A stretch of DNA of 64,000 bases from Haloplanus natans DSM 17983 (GCF_000427685.1 NZ_KE386573.1:1844938-1908937), one strand, 5' to 3'. Counted from the stretch's first letter, positions 25,295 through 34,567 are shown. The notes: generated by a model not told the origin, from the letters alone. Numbers and translations are program-made.

Positions 25295-25351
25295 ATGAAC
25301 GGGGGAGCCACCGCTAGAATCGCCGGAGGTCGACCGCCAGATGGCGGCTGA
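25295..25351 (+). CDS. Possible 18-residue leader peptide
   Basis: A short ORF (MNGGATARIAGGRPPDGG) in the leader of the antiporter operon. Its stop lies 11 bp inside the first gene in another frame. Termination there could couple translation, but nothing shows that it is expressed. Confidence 0.2.
   Translation: MNGGATARIAGGRPPDGG
25324..25329 (+). promoter_or_regulatory. Shine-Dalgarno site of the first antiporter gene
   Basis: GGAGGT lies 11 nt before the ATG at 25341. It supports that start and implies a leadered transcript, unlike most neighbours. Confidence 0.5.
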
Positions 25352-26408
25352 CGCGCGCGACGTGCTCGTCCCCGTCGGCGACTCGGAGACGCTCCGACGG
25401 TCGGTCACGTACGCGGTCGAGCAGGCACACGAGACGGCAGTCGAGTCCGGCGAACCGACGACGGTACATTTCGTCTTTCCCGCCCGGTGGCGCATCTTCG
25501 AGACCGACCGATCGGCGGTCGACGCCGCAACGTCGCTACTGGATCGGGTCGTCGCGTGGGCCGAGGAGGACCTCGACGACCTGATCGGCGAGGACGAACC
25601 GCCGACCGTCACGTTCGACGCGGGAACCGTCGGAACGGGCGAGTACGTCTTTAGCCCCGCCGACTTCGCGGACGTGGTCGGCCGGTACGCCGACGCGAAC
25701 GGCGTCGGACGGATCGTCGTCGACCCCTCCTTTCGCCCCGGCGGGAGCGTCCCGATCCTCCGGTCGTTCGAGGAGGAACTCGTCCAGCGGGGGTTCGACG
25801 TACTGGAGGCACCGGTCACGCGTCGCACCCGCCGCCGCCTCCCCTTTACCGAGATCGGACTCCCGGAGTTCGCGCTGATATACAGCGTCTCCTTTCTGTT
25901 CTATCTCGCCCTCGGTGGCTGGAAGATCACCGACCCGTACGAACTGATCACCGGCGTCGTCACCGCGAGCGTGGTCACGCTGACGCTGTCCCGCATCGCG
26001 CTCAAAAGCGAACTGCCGAAGCTCCGGTTCGTCGGCGTCTCGGTCCTTCGGCTGGCGGCGTATACGCCGATCCTGCTCTGGGAGATCGCGAAGGCGAACG
26101 TCGCGCTCGCGTACGTGGTGTTGCATCCACGCCTCCCAATCGACCCGCGGATCGTCGAGTTCGACGCCGCGGTCTGGGGCGATATGCCCGTCACGACGCT
26201 CGCCAACTCGATCACGCTGACGCCGGGGACGCTGACGATAGACGTATCCCGTCAGCATTTCCTCGTCCACGCCCTGATCCCCGACGCCGAGGACGACTTA
26301 CTGGAGGGGACACTCGAACGACTCGTGCGCTTTGTCTTCTACGGCCGCGAGTCGGCGCGTATCGCCACGCCACGGGAGCGACTCGAAGATCAGGAGGGGG
26401 ACGCGTGA
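25341..26408 (+). CDS. Na+/H+ antiporter subunit E with Usp-like N-terminal domain
   Basis: 355 aa. The first ~165 residues look like a universal-stress-protein-type domain (DVLVPVGDSETLRRSVTYAV; GVGRIVVDPS). The rest is MnhE/MrpE: TM segments such as FALIYSVSFLFYLALGGW and the conserved tail NSITLTPGTLTIDV. MrpE is a structural subunit of the multisubunit cation/proton antiporter. It heads a nine-gene operon and overlaps the next gene by 4 nt. Confidence 0.9.
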   Translation: MAADARDVLVPVGDSETLRRSVTYAVEQAHETAVESGEPTTVHFVFPARWRIFETDRSAVDAATSLLDRVVAWAEEDLDDLIGEDEPPTVTFDAGTVGTGEYVFSPADFADVVGRYADANGVGRIVVDPSFRPGGSVPILRSFEEELVQRGFDVLEAPVTRRTRRRLPFTEIGLPEFALIYSVSFLFYLALGGWKITDPYELITGVVTASVVTLTLSRIALKSELPKLRFVGVSVLRLAAYTPILLWEIAKANVALAYVVLHPRLPIDPRIVEFDAAVWGDMPVTTLANSITLTPGTLTIDVSRQHFLVHALIPDAEDDLLEGTLERLVRFVFYGRESARIATPRERLEDQEGDA

Positions 26409-26731
26409 TCGCCTCGCTCCCCCTCGTCGCCGCCGGTGGCCCGGACGTGACCATCTCGTCGACGTTCTCGGCCGTTCTGCTGGCCGCCGCGGGGGCCTTC
26501 GCCCTCTTCGCGGTCGTCCTCCTCTACCGGGTGGTCCGGGGGCCGACCACACAGGATCGCATCGTCGCGATCAACGTCGTCGGGACGAACACCGTCATCG
26601 TCATCGCCCTGTTGAGTGTCGCCTTCGGCGAGTACGGCTACCTCGACGTGGCGCTAGTGTATGCCCTGCTCAACTTCGTCATGAGCATCGCCGTCTCGAA
26701 GTTCACCGTCGAGTGGGGAGGCGTCATATGA
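26405..26731 (+). CDS. mnhF: Na+/H+ antiporter subunit F
   Basis: 108 aa from a GTG start overlapping the previous stop (GTGA). Three hydrophobic helices and the family segment VVRGPTTQDRIVAINVVGTN identify MnhF/MrpF, a small subunit of the cation/proton antiporter complex. It overlaps the next gene by 4 nt. Confidence 0.9.
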   Translation: MIASLPLVAAGGPDVTISSTFSAVLLAAAGAFALFAVVLLYRVVRGPTTQDRIVAINVVGTNTVIVIALLSVAFGEYGYLDVALVYALLNFVMSIAVSKFTVEWGGVI

Positions 26732-27069
26732 CGCCGCTGGAACTCGTCGCGACGGCCTTCATCGTCGTCGGGACCTTCTTTGGCCTCGTCGCAACCATCG
26801 GGATCATCCGCCTGCCCGATCTCTACTCGCGCCTGCACGCGGCGTCGAAAAGCGACACGCTCGGCTCCGTCCTCTCGCTCGCCGGGCTCGCCGTCGTCCT
26901 CGGCCTCTCCACCGAGTCGGTGAAGCTCGTCTTCCTGCTCGTCTTCCTGTTCGTGACGAGCCCGACCGCCGCCCACGCCATCGCCCGCGCCGCGAAAGAA
27001 CAGGAGGTCGAACCGATCGGAGAGGGGTCGGTGCCGTGGATCGACGACACGGAGGAGGGCGACGGATGA
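26728..27069 (+). CDS. mnhG: Na+/H+ antiporter subunit G
   Basis: 113 aa with three TMs. The conserved IGIIRLPDLYSRLHAASK and LVFLFVTSPTAAHAIARAA are the MnhG/MrpG signature. The start at 26728 overlaps the mnhF stop. It has a short acidic C-terminal tail. Confidence 0.92.
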   Translation: MTPLELVATAFIVVGTFFGLVATIGIIRLPDLYSRLHAASKSDTLGSVLSLAGLAVVLGLSTESVKLVFLLVFLFVTSPTAAHAIARAAKEQEVEPIGEGSVPWIDDTEEGDG

Positions 27070-27602
27070 GCCTCTCGCTTCCCGTCGCGGCCGTCCTCCT
27101 GTTCATGCTCGGGAGCGCGCTCGCGGCCGCCGTCCTGCGCGACGTGGTCGGCAGCATCGTCGCCTTCGCCGGCTACAGCTTCGGCGTCGCCGTCCTCTGG
27201 GCGTTCCTCCGTGCCCCCGACGTGGCGCTCACCGAGGCGGCCGTCGGGGCGGGCATCACGACCGTCCTCTTTTTGCTCACCATCGCCCGAACGAGCGTCT
27301 CGCGCTCCGAACGGTTCGAGGGCATCAGTCTCCGCTCCGGGCTCGCCGTCGTCGCCATCGTCGTCACCGTCGGCGCGACGGTACCGGCGCTCCCCCCGGT
27401 CGGCGCCGCGGGCACCCCGATCCTCTCGGGCGACGTGAGCCAGTACTACCTGGACAACGCGTACGAACAGACCGGCGTGACGAACGTCGTGACTGCCGTG
27501 CTCGTCGGCTACCGCGGGTTCGACACACTCGGCGAGGTGGCCGTCGTCTTCGCCGCCGGCATCGCGATGTTGCTCGTCCTCCGGCGGGAGGCGTTCGTAT
27601 GA
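27066..27602 (+). CDS. DUF4040 domain antiporter subunit (MrpA C-terminal part)
   Basis: 178 aa, about five TMs, with AVGAGITTVLFLLTIARTS typical of the DUF4040/MbhD segment and then a region like MbhE (TNVVTAVLVGYRGFDTLGE). In bacteria this is fused to the C-terminus of MrpA; here it is a separate gene. ATGA overlap with neighbours on both sides. Confidence 0.87.
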   Translation: MSLSLPVAAVLLFMLGSALAAAVLRDVVGSIVAFAGYSFGVAVLWAFLRAPDVALTEAAVGAGITTVLFLLTIARTSVSRSERFEGISLRSGLAVVAIVVTVGATVPALPPVGAAGTPILSGDVSQYYLDNAYEQTGVTNVVTAVLVGYRGFDTLGEVAVVFAAGIAMLLVLRREAFV

Positions 27603-28132
27603 GCGAACGCGACGCCGACGCCCCGACCGATCGCGGGGGGACGCTCACCCGTCCCGCCGCCGAGCGCCCGCCCTACGTCGAGAGCACGATCATCATGACG
27701 ACCGTCCGGGTGATCGCCCCCTTCGTGTTGACCCTCGGCGCCTTCGTGATGCTCCACGGCGCGAGTTCGGCCGGCGGTGGCTTCCAGGGCGGCGTCATCG
27801 CCGCGACGACCGTCGTCATGCTCGGGTTCGCGTTCGGGATCGAACCCATCGCCGCCCACCTGCGCAACGAGCATCTCGCCCTCCTCGTTCTCTCCGGAGT
27901 CGGCACCTTCCTGCTCATCGGATTCGGCGGCTATCTCGTCGGCGGCAACTTCCTCCAGGTGTCCGGATACGAGCGCCTGTTCCATCATGGTAGCAAGTAC
28001 AGCATCGAACTCGTCGAAGTCGGCATCGGCGTCGTCGTCTCGGGGGTCATCACCGGCCTCTTTTTCCTGCTCGGGACGGGCGTCGACGTCTCCCGTGACG
28101 CGAACGAACCCGAGAGGGAGGAGGAGTCGTAG
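27599..28132 (+). CDS. mnhB: Na+/H+ antiporter subunit B (MnhB)
   Basis: 177 aa. After ~25 hydrophilic residues it has four TMs with the MnhB hallmark HGASSAGGGFQGGVIAATT. The C-terminal tail is acidic (EPEREEES). Ends immediately before the ATG of mnhC. Confidence 0.9.
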   Translation: MSERDADAPTDRGGTLTRPAAERPPYVESTIIMTTVRVIAPFVLTLGAFVMLHGASSAGGGFQGGVIAATTVVMLGFAFGIEPIAAHLRNEHLALLVLSGVGTFLLIGFGGYLVGGNFLQVSGYERLFHHGSKYSIELVEVGIGVVVSGVITGLFFLLGTGVDVSRDANEPEREEES

Positions 28133-28498
28133 ATGATCGACCTGATCACGACGAAGTACACGTACCTCGTCGTCGTGGCGCTGCTCGCCATCGGCGCGTA
28201 CGTGATGATCGAGAGCGACAACTTCGTGAAAAAGATCATCGGCCTGAACGTGTTTCAGACCGGCATCTTCGTCTTCTTCATCTCCGCCGCCTTCCGCACG
28301 AGCGGGAAGTCACCCGTCGTCCAGTCCGGCGGCGGTGGCGGCCCGTTCGTCTCGCCGCTTCCCCACGTCCTGATCCTGACGGCCATCGTCGTCGGCGTGA
28401 GCCTGACCGCCGTGGCCCTCGGCCTCGTCGTCCGCGTCTACGAGAGCTACGGCACGGTCAACGAGGACACCTTAGAGGAGGTGCTGGCGAATGACTGA
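28133..28498 (+). CDS. mnhC: Na+/H+ antiporter subunit C (NuoK-like)
   Basis: 121 aa, three TMs, related to NuoK (AIGAYVMIESDNFVKKIIGLNV; LTAIVVGVSLTAVALGLVVR). MnhC lies next to the large subunits in the complex. It overlaps the next gene by 8 nt. Confidence 0.9.
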   Translation: MIDLITTKYTYLVVVALLAIGAYVMIESDNFVKKIIGLNVFQTGIFVFFISAAFRTSGKSPVVQSGGGGGPFVSPLPHVLILTAIVVGVSLTAVALGLVVRVYESYGTVNEDTLEEVLAND

Positions 28499-29984
28499 CG
28501 CGCTCGTCCCCCTCCTGGTCGCGGTGCCGCTTCTCGGCGCCCTGTTCGTCGTCGCGGCGGGGCTGGTGAGCGAACGCGGCCCGCCGGCGGTCACCGCGCT
28601 CGTCCTCGTCGCCCAGACGGCGCTCGCGGGCTGGATCGGCTCGCGAGCCCTCCTGACCGGCGAACTGTCGAACGCGGTCGGCGGCTTCGTCGCTCCGTAC
28701 GGGATCGAACTCGTCGTCGACGGCCTCTCGGCGGTCGTGGTCGTCCTCGTCGCCGTCGTCTCGCTCGCGGTCCTCGTCTACACCGTCCACGACGACCCCG
28801 GCGGCACCGCCTTCTACACCGAGTATCTCCTCCTCGTCACCGGCCTGACGGGGATGTCAGTCACCGGCGACGTGTTCAACCTGTACGTCTTCCTCGAAAT
28901 CTCGGGACTAGCGACCTACGCACTCGTCGCGAGCGCCGGCACGGGTCGCTCCGCGGTGTCGGCGCTCAAATACCTGCTCTTCGGCACCGTCGCCGCCTCC
29001 CTGTACCTGCTCGGCGTCGGCTACGCGCTGGTGGCGACGGGAACGCTCAACATGGCCGACCTCTCGGTCAAGCTCGCCCAAGTGGGCTACGACTCGCCGC
29101 TCGTGCTCGCCTCTTTCGGCTTCGTCGTCGTCGGCCTCGCGACCAAGACGGCGCTCTTTCCGCTGCACACCTGGCAGCCCGACGCCTACAACGACTCGCC
29201 GGACAGCGTGAGCGCGCTTATTTCGGCGCTCGTCTCGACGGTGGCCGCCTACGCCCTCCTGCGGATCGTCTACACCGTCTACACGCCTGCGTTCTTCGAG
29301 GCCGTCCCCGTCGCCCGTGATGCGCTCGTCCTCTTCGCGTGCGTGAGCATCGTCGTCGGGAGCATCCTCGCCGTTGCCCAGTCCGAGGTGAAGCGGATGC
29401 TCGCGTACTCCTCGGTGTCGCAGTACGGCCTGGTCGTCGTCGGACTAGCTATCGGGACGCGGGCGGCGGTGTTTGGCGCCATCGTCCACCTCGTCGGCCA
29501 CGCGATCATGAAGGGTGGCCTGTTCGTCGCCGCGGGCACCGTCGACGACCTGACTGGCGCGACGACGGTCGAGGGGTACGCCGGCCTCGCCGATCGCTTC
29601 CCCGTTCTCGGCGGGGCGAGCGCCGTCCTCATGCTCGCGATGGTGGGCGTCCCGCCCGCCGTCGGCTTCGCCGGGAAGTGGTATATCGCGCTCGGCGCCG
29701 TCCGCGCGGGCGTCTGGCCCGTCGCGGTCGTTATCTTCGCGTCGACGCTCCTGACGCTCGCGTACTTCGCCATCCTCGTCGAGCGGATGTTCGTCGCGCC
29801 GGCGTCGCCGAGCGTCCGGGCCGCCACCGACGGCGGCGCCGAACGCCTCGGCGGCGCGGCCACCCCGCCACGCCGCCTTCTCGTGCTCGTCGTCGGCGCC
29901 GCCGTCGTCGCCGTCGCCCTCGGGTTCGCCGTGACCGGCCTCGAAACCGCGCTCGAACCGACACTCGATACGCTCCTCTCATGA
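28491..29984 (+). CDS. mnhD: Na+/H+ antiporter subunit D, first copy (MrpD1)
   Basis: 497 aa, ~14 TMs, NuoL/M/N-like. It keeps the TM5 Glu (Glu136 in VFLEISGL) and the TM7 Lys (Lys219 in TKTALFPLHTW) used for ion translocation. Typical MnhD length. It overlaps the next gene by 4 nt. Confidence 0.92.
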   Translation: MTDALVPLLVAVPLLGALFVVAAGLVSERGPPAVTALVLVAQTALAGWIGSRALLTGELSNAVGGFVAPYGIELVVDGLSAVVVVLVAVVSLAVLVYTVHDDPGGTAFYTEYLLLVTGLTGMSVTGDVFNLYVFLEISGLATYALVASAGTGRSAVSALKYLLFGTVAASLYLLGVGYALVATGTLNMADLSVKLAQVGYDSPLVLASFGFVVVGLATKTALFPLHTWQPDAYNDSPDSVSALISALVSTVAAYALLRIVYTVYTPAFFEAVPVARDALVLFACVSIVVGSILAVAQSEVKRMLAYSSVSQYGLVVVGLAIGTRAAVFGAIVHLVGHAIMKGGLFVAAGTVDDLTGATTVEGYAGLADRFPVLGGASAVLMLAMVGVPPAVGFAGKWYIALGAVRAGVWPVAVVIFASTLLTLAYFAILVERMFVAPASPSVRAATDGGAERLGGAATPPRRLLVLVVGAAVVAVALGFAVTGLETALEPTLDTLLS

Positions 29985-31750
29985 CCGACATCGCCTCACT
30001 CAGACCGGCTCTGGCCGTCGCCATCGCGGCGGTCGCCGTCGTACCGATCCTCGCCTCCGGCCGCCGGCCGAACGTCCGCGAGGGCTGGACCGTCCTCGCG
30101 GCGGCGGGCGCCTTCGCCGTCGTCGCCAGCATGCTCCCCGCCGCCATCTCCGGCACCACGTACGTCTCCACGTTCGGCACCTTAGTGGCCGGCGTCGAAC
30201 TCTCACTGCAGGCCGACCCGCTCGGCCTCCTCTTCGGGACCGTCGCGAGCCTCCTCTGGCTCATCACGAGTTTCTACAGCATCGGCTACATGCGCGGGCT
30301 CTCCGAACACGCCCAGACCCGCTACTTCGCGGCCTTCGCCGCGTCCGTCGCCGCCGCCCTCGGCGTCGCCTTCGCCGACAACCTCGTCACCATCTTCGTC
30401 TTCTACGAACTCCTGACGGTGGCGACGTACCCGCTCGTTACCCACGACGAGACGGCCGAAGCGCGGGCCGCCGGTCGCAAATACCTGGCCTACACCTTCG
30501 GGGGCGGCGTCGCCGTCCTCGCGGGGACGGTCATGATCGCCACGATGACCGGCACCACCGCCTTCTCCCCCGGCGGCATCGCCGGCCTCGCGAACGCCGA
30601 CCCCGTCCTCGCGCGGGCGGCCTTCGTCCTCCTCGTCTCCGGTTTCGGCGTCAAGGCGGCGCTCATGCCCCTGCACTCCTGGCTCCCCGACGCGATGGTG
30701 GCGCCGACGCCCGTCTCGGGCCTCCTCCATGCCGTCGCCGTCGTCAAAAGCGGGGTGTTCGGCATCGCGCGCGTCCTGCTGGACGTCTACGGCGTCGACC
30801 TCACCGCCTCGCTCGGGATGGGCCTCCCGCTCGCCATCGTCGCCGCCGCGACGCTCCTCCTCGCCAGCATCATCGCGCTCAGACAGGACAACCTCAAGCG
30901 ACGGCTGGCGTACTCGACGGTGTCACAGCTCTCTTACATCGTCCTCGGCCTCGCCATCCTCGATCCCACCTCCATCGTCGGCGGCTTGCTGCACATCCCT
31001 GCTCACGCGTTCATGAAGCTCACCCTCTTCTTTACCGCCGGCGCCATCCACGTCGAGACCCACACCGACGACATCAGCGAGATGGCCGGCATCGGAAAAC
31101 GGATGCCGCTGACCATGCTCGCTTTCGGTGTCGCCGCGGCGGGCATGGCGGGTATCCCCCTCGTCGCCGGCTTCGTCAGCAAGTGGTATCTCCTGATCGG
31201 GAGCGTCGACGCCGGCCAGTCGGTGTTCGCCGTCGTCCTCCTGCTCTCCGGCGTCCTCAACATCGCGTACTTCTGGCCCGTCTTCTACCAGGCCTTCTTC
31301 GAGAGCGAGGACGCCGCCGACGCCAAGCCACTGATCGAGTTCCCCCTCGGCGGCCAGGAGTGGTCGATCCGGCCCGAGGAACCGACGTACGACCCCGACC
31401 CGGTGACCGACGGGGGCCCCGCGAGCGACGCGAGCGGGGAGTCGTCGGAACATCGGTCCGACGGAAGTCCCGCGAGCGACGCGAGCGGGGAGTCGTCGGA
31501 GCATCGGTCCGAGGGTGACGAGGTGGTCGAAGAAGCGCCTCACGGCGGGCAGGAGAGCCACCACGGCGGCCCGCCCGCCGAGGGCTGGGAGCGCCGCGGC
31601 TGGCGCGGCGGCGAGAGCACGTGGTTCATGCTCGGCCCCATCCTCGCCGCCATGACGGGCGCCGTCGTGCTCGGGGTGATTCCGCGGACCGCCGTCTTCC
31701 TCCGCCTGATCGAGGTCATCGTCGCCGCGGCCACGGGGGTGAGCGTCTGA
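29981..31750 (+). CDS. Antiporter subunit D-like, second copy (MrpD2), with repeat-bearing loop
   Basis: 589 aa NuoL/M-like protein. Glu143 (FYELLTV) and Lys225 (GVKAALMPLHSW) are retained. Between the last two TMs is a ~95-residue hydrophilic loop with two near-identical 17-residue repeats (PASDASGESSEHRSDGS type, residues about 480-513) followed by His/Gly-rich sequence. It overlaps the third copy by 1 nt. Confidence 0.9.
   Translation: MTDIASLRPALAVAIAAVAVVPILASGRRPNVREGWTVLAAAGAFAVVASMLPAAISGTTYVSTFGTLVAGVELSLQADPLGLLFGTVASLLWLITSFYSIGYMRGLSEHAQTRYFAAFAASVAAALGVAFADNLVTIFVFYELLTVATYPLVTHDETAEARAAGRKYLAYTFGGGVAVLAGTVMIATMTGTTAFSPGGIAGLANADPVLARAAFVLLVSGFGVKAALMPLHSWLPDAMVAPTPVSGLLHAVAVVKSGVFGIARVLLDVYGVDLTASLGMGLPLAIVAAATLLLASIIALRQDNLKRRLAYSTVSQLSYIVLGLAILDPTSIVGGLLHIPAHAFMKLTLFFTAGAIHVETHTDDISEMAGIGKRMPLTMLAFGVAAAGMAGIPLVAGFVSKWYLLIGSVDAGQSVFAVVLLLSGVLNIAYFWPVFYQAFFESEDAADAKPLIEFPLGGQEWSIRPEEPTYDPDPVTDGGPASDASGESSEHRSDGSPASDASGESSEHRSEGDEVVEEAPHGGQESHHGGPPAEGWERRGWRGGESTWFMLGPILAAMTGAVVLGVIPRTAVFLRLIEVIVAAATGVSV
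31418..31519 (+). repeat. Two tandem 51-bp units inside MrpD2
   Basis: Units at 31418-31468 and 31469-31519 differ at only a few positions and keep the reading frame, encoding two 17-residue copies in a hydrophilic loop. This is a recent in-frame duplication. Confidence 0.85.
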
Positions 31751-33498
31751 TGGCCAGCCCACTGACTGCCGTGCCGCCCGTCGTCCTCGTCCTCGCAGCG
31801 GCGCTCGTGGCCGGCGTCGCCGGGGATCGGCGGCGACTCGGCCACCTCGTCGGTGGCGGCGTCACGGCCATCGTCACCGTCTGGATCTGGCTCGTCCCGG
31901 CGGGCACCCACCTCACCGGCCAACTGTTCGGCTTCGACGCCGTCTTCTTCGCCGTCGATCCCTTCTCGCGGCTCGTCGGTCTCGTCTTCGCCTTCATCGC
32001 CACCGTCGCCGTTATTTACTCGTGGGCGACGGGCGCGGAGTGCAAGCAAACGGCATATGCCCTCACCTACGTCGGCTCCAGCCTTGGCGCCGTCTTCGCC
32101 GGCGACTGGCTGACGATGGTCGTCTGGTGGGAGCTGATGGCCGTGACGAGTACGATCCTCGTCTGGGACTACGGCGGCGAGGCCGTCCGGGCGGGCTTTC
32201 GCTACGCCGTCCTGCACGGCATCGGCGGCAGCCTCGTCCTCGCGGCCATCGCGTGGCACTACGTCGAAGTCGGCTCGTTCCTCTTTACCGCCGCCGACGG
32301 CATGGTGGGGACGGTGCCACAGCTTCTGGCGGCGATCGGCATCGGCGTCAACGTCGGCTTCATCGGCCTGCACGCGTGGCTCCCCGACACCTACCCCCGG
32401 CCACACATCGCTGCCAGCGTCTTTCTCTGTGTCTACACCACGAAGACCGGCGTCTACGCCATGTATCGGGCGTTCCCCGAGGGCAACCTCTGGATCGCCT
32501 ACATGGGCGGGGCGATGGCCGTCTTCGGCGCCGCCGCCGCCCTCCTCCAGAACGATATGCGCCGCCTCCTCTCCTATCATATCCAGTCACAGGTTGGCTA
32601 TATGGTCGCCGGCGTCGGCATCGGCAGCGCGCTGGCACAAGCAGGCGCATTCGGCCACGTCTTCAACCACATCCTCTATAAGAGCCTTCTGTTCATGACG
32701 GCTGGCGCAGTGGTCTACCGCACCGGCGAGGAGAACCTGAAGTATCTCGGCGGCCTCGCACGGAAGATGCCCGTCACCTGTGTGGCCTTCACCGTCGCCG
32801 CGCTCTCTATCGCCGGCTTCCCGGGCTTCAACGGGTTCGTCAGCAAGGGAATCGTCATCTCCGCCAGCCACTACACGTTCGTGAAAGGGCCACTCGTCGT
32901 CGGCGACTTCTACACGCTGGAGATACTGCTCCTGATCGGCGGCGTCGGAACCTTCCTCTCCTTCATCAAGTTCGGCTACTACGCCTTCCTCCACGGGCCG
33001 TACGAGGGCGGCACCGTGACGCCGGCGCCGCGGACACAGCAGGTCGCGATGACCCTCGTCGCGGGGCTGTGTGTGTTCTACGGCGTCTTCGACGGGGCGC
33101 TGTTCGGTCTGCTACCGTTCGACGTGACCGACGGGGCCGTCGTCGACCACGTCTATCACACCTACACGGTCGTTCACATCCTCGAGGGCCTCGCGCTCGC
33201 CGCGGCGGGCGTCGTCGGCTTCGCCCTGTTGAGAAAGCCGCTGTCGAAGGTGGGACGCGTGCCCGACGTGGACGCCGCGTACAACCCGCTGGCGTTCTAC
33301 GGGACGCGCGTCCTCGTCCGTGGCGTGACGGAGACGTACGCCGCGGTGGACCGGGTCGCCGTCGTCGCCGCGGACGCCGCCGCCGACGTTCGCACCGACC
33401 CCGAGATGCTCTCGCGGTACCGCGCGAACATCGGAGGAAGCATCTTCATCCTGATGATCGTCCTCGGCGGCGTGCTGGCGTGGTTGGGGATCGTCTGA
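31750..33498 (+). CDS. Antiporter subunit D-like, third copy (MrpD3), lacking the TM7 lysine
   Basis: 582 aa NuoL/M-like protein, last gene of the operon. Glu128 of TM5 is present (WWELMAVTS), but the TM7 Lys position is Asn201 (NVGFIGLHAWLPDTY) and the usual Pro in PLHxW is Gly206. The PRPHIAAS stretch replaces the common APTPVSA. It is therefore a divergent member whose pumping role is uncertain. The start is ATG 31750, sharing its A with the upstream TGA. Confidence 0.88.
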   Translation: MASPLTAVPPVVLVLAAALVAGVAGDRRRLGHLVGGGVTAIVTVWIWLVPAGTHLTGQLFGFDAVFFAVDPFSRLVGLVFAFIATVAVIYSWATGAECKQTAYALTYVGSSLGAVFAGDWLTMVVWWELMAVTSTILVWDYGGEAVRAGFRYAVLHGIGGSLVLAAIAWHYVEVGSFLFTAADGMVGTVPQLLAAIGIGVNVGFIGLHAWLPDTYPRPHIAASVFLCVYTTKTGVYAMYRAFPEGNLWIAYMGGAMAVFGAAAALLQNDMRRLLSYHIQSQVGYMVAGVGIGSALAQAGAFGHVFNHILYKSLLFMTAGAVVYRTGEENLKYLGGLARKMPVTCVAFTVAALSIAGFPGFNGFVSKGIVISASHYTFVKGPLVVGDFYTLEILLLIGGVGTFLSFIKFGYYAFLHGPYEGGTVTPAPRTQQVAMTLVAGLCVFYGVFDGALFGLLPFDVTDGAVVDHVYHTYTVVHILEGLALAAAGVVGFALLRKPLSKVGRVPDVDAAYNPLAFYGTRVLVRGVTETYAAVDRVAVVAADAAADVRTDPEMLSRYRANIGGSIFILMIVLGGVLAWLGIV

Positions 33499-33502
33499 GA
33501 GG

Positions 33503-33880
33503 TCACGCTCCGTCCTGCCAGTCGACGTAGACGCTCACGGCCCGCCGAATCAGGGCGTCGTGTGGATCGACCGCGTCCCGGCACGCCCGGACGCGCCGAA
33601 ACGCCTCGTCGAGACCGATCCCCTCCGAGAGCGCGAACGCCGTCGCGGCGACGGTGGGGCTTCGAGACGCGCCGGCCGAACAGTGGACGAGGACGGTGTG
33701 GTCGTCGAGTCGTGACGACACCGCCGTCACCGCCCGATCGAACGCGGCTCGGTCGTTTCGCGGCCCGTCGATCATCGGCACGTCGACGACGGTCGTCCGG
33801 ACGAACAATCCGCTCACGACTTCGTCCATGGCCACTGATGGATCGAACGCGCCATCAAAAGCCGTCAGACGGACGTACAT
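33503..33880 (-). CDS. Dual-specificity protein phosphatase-like protein
   Basis: 125 aa. It carries the Cys-based phosphatase loop [10 protein letters not shown], with nucleophile Cys67 and Arg73, and an upstream Asp in VVDVPMID as candidate general acid. Predicted to dephosphorylate Ser/Thr/Tyr-phosphate proteins. Converges on the antiporter operon (4 bp gap). The start is uncertain: 33880 is used, and an internal Met at 33829 is possible. Confidence 0.8.
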   Translation of the reverse strand: MYVRLTAFDGAFDPSVAMDEVVSGLFVRTTVVDVPMIDGPRNDRAAFDRAVTAVSSRLDDHTVLVHCSAGASRSPTVAATAFALSEGIGLDEAFRRVRACRDAVDPHDALIRRAVSVYVDWQDGA

Positions 33881-33895
33881 CCGCACGAATCGCCA

Positions 33896-33905
33896 GCTTT
33901 TATTC
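33896..33905 (+). promoter_or_regulatory. TATA element of the Hpt-like gene
   Basis: GCTTTTATTC lies 22-31 nt upstream of the ATG at 33927, supporting a leaderless transcript. It sits within the region upstream of the divergent phosphatase gene. Confidence 0.5.
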
Positions 33906-33926
33906 TCGACCCACAGTACGGTCGAC

Positions 33927-34493
33927 ATGGACCAGTTGCGGCAGTCGCTTCTCGACGCGCCGATCATCCAGAAAGGCGATTACGAGTACTTCGTTCATCC
34001 CGTCAGCGACGGCGTCCCGATGCTCCGACCCGAACTCCTGCGGGAAATCGTCATCAAGATCATCCGCAAGGCGGATCTGGAGGACATCGACAAGATCGTC
34101 ACGCCGGCCGCGATGGGGATTCACATCTCTACGGCCGTCTCGTTGATGACCGACATCCCCCTCGTCGTCATCCGTAAGCGCCAGTACGGCCTGGACGGCG
34201 AGGTGTCGCTCGCGGCCCAGACCGGCTACTCCGAGAGCGAGATGTACATCAACGACGTAGAAGAGGGCGACCGGGTCCTCGTCCTCGACGACGTGCTATC
34301 GACGGGCGGGACGATGAAGGCCATCCTCGACGCCCTCGAACACATCGGGGCGGAGGTGATCGACGTGGTCGCGGTGATCAAGAAGGCGGGGCCGAACGAA
34401 CTCGACGACGCGGGCTACAGCGTCAAGACGCTGATCAACGTCACCGTCGAGGACGGCGAAGTCGTCATCACCGACGCACACGGCGACGGCTAG
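33927..34493 (+). CDS. Hypoxanthine/guanine phosphoribosyltransferase-like protein
   Basis: 188 aa type I PRTase. The PRPP-binding loop is [13 protein letters not shown], preceded by an acidic flexible-loop region. The N-terminal [25 protein letters not shown] matches archaeal HGPRTase-like (Hpt) proteins. Likely purine salvage. Confidence 0.88.
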   Translation: MDQLRQSLLDAPIIQKGDYEYFVHPVSDGVPMLRPELLREIVIKIIRKADLEDIDKIVTPAAMGIHISTAVSLMTDIPLVVIRKRQYGLDGEVSLAAQTGYSESEMYINDVEEGDRVLVLDDVLSTGGTMKAILDALEHIGAEVIDVVAVIKKAGPNELDDAGYSVKTLINVTVEDGEVVITDAHGDG

Positions 34494-34567
34494 CGGCGAA
34501 CGTCGCCGTCGTCTGCCGATTCTGGGTGACCGATGGCTATTAGTGCGCACCGCCGTTTTGAACAGGT

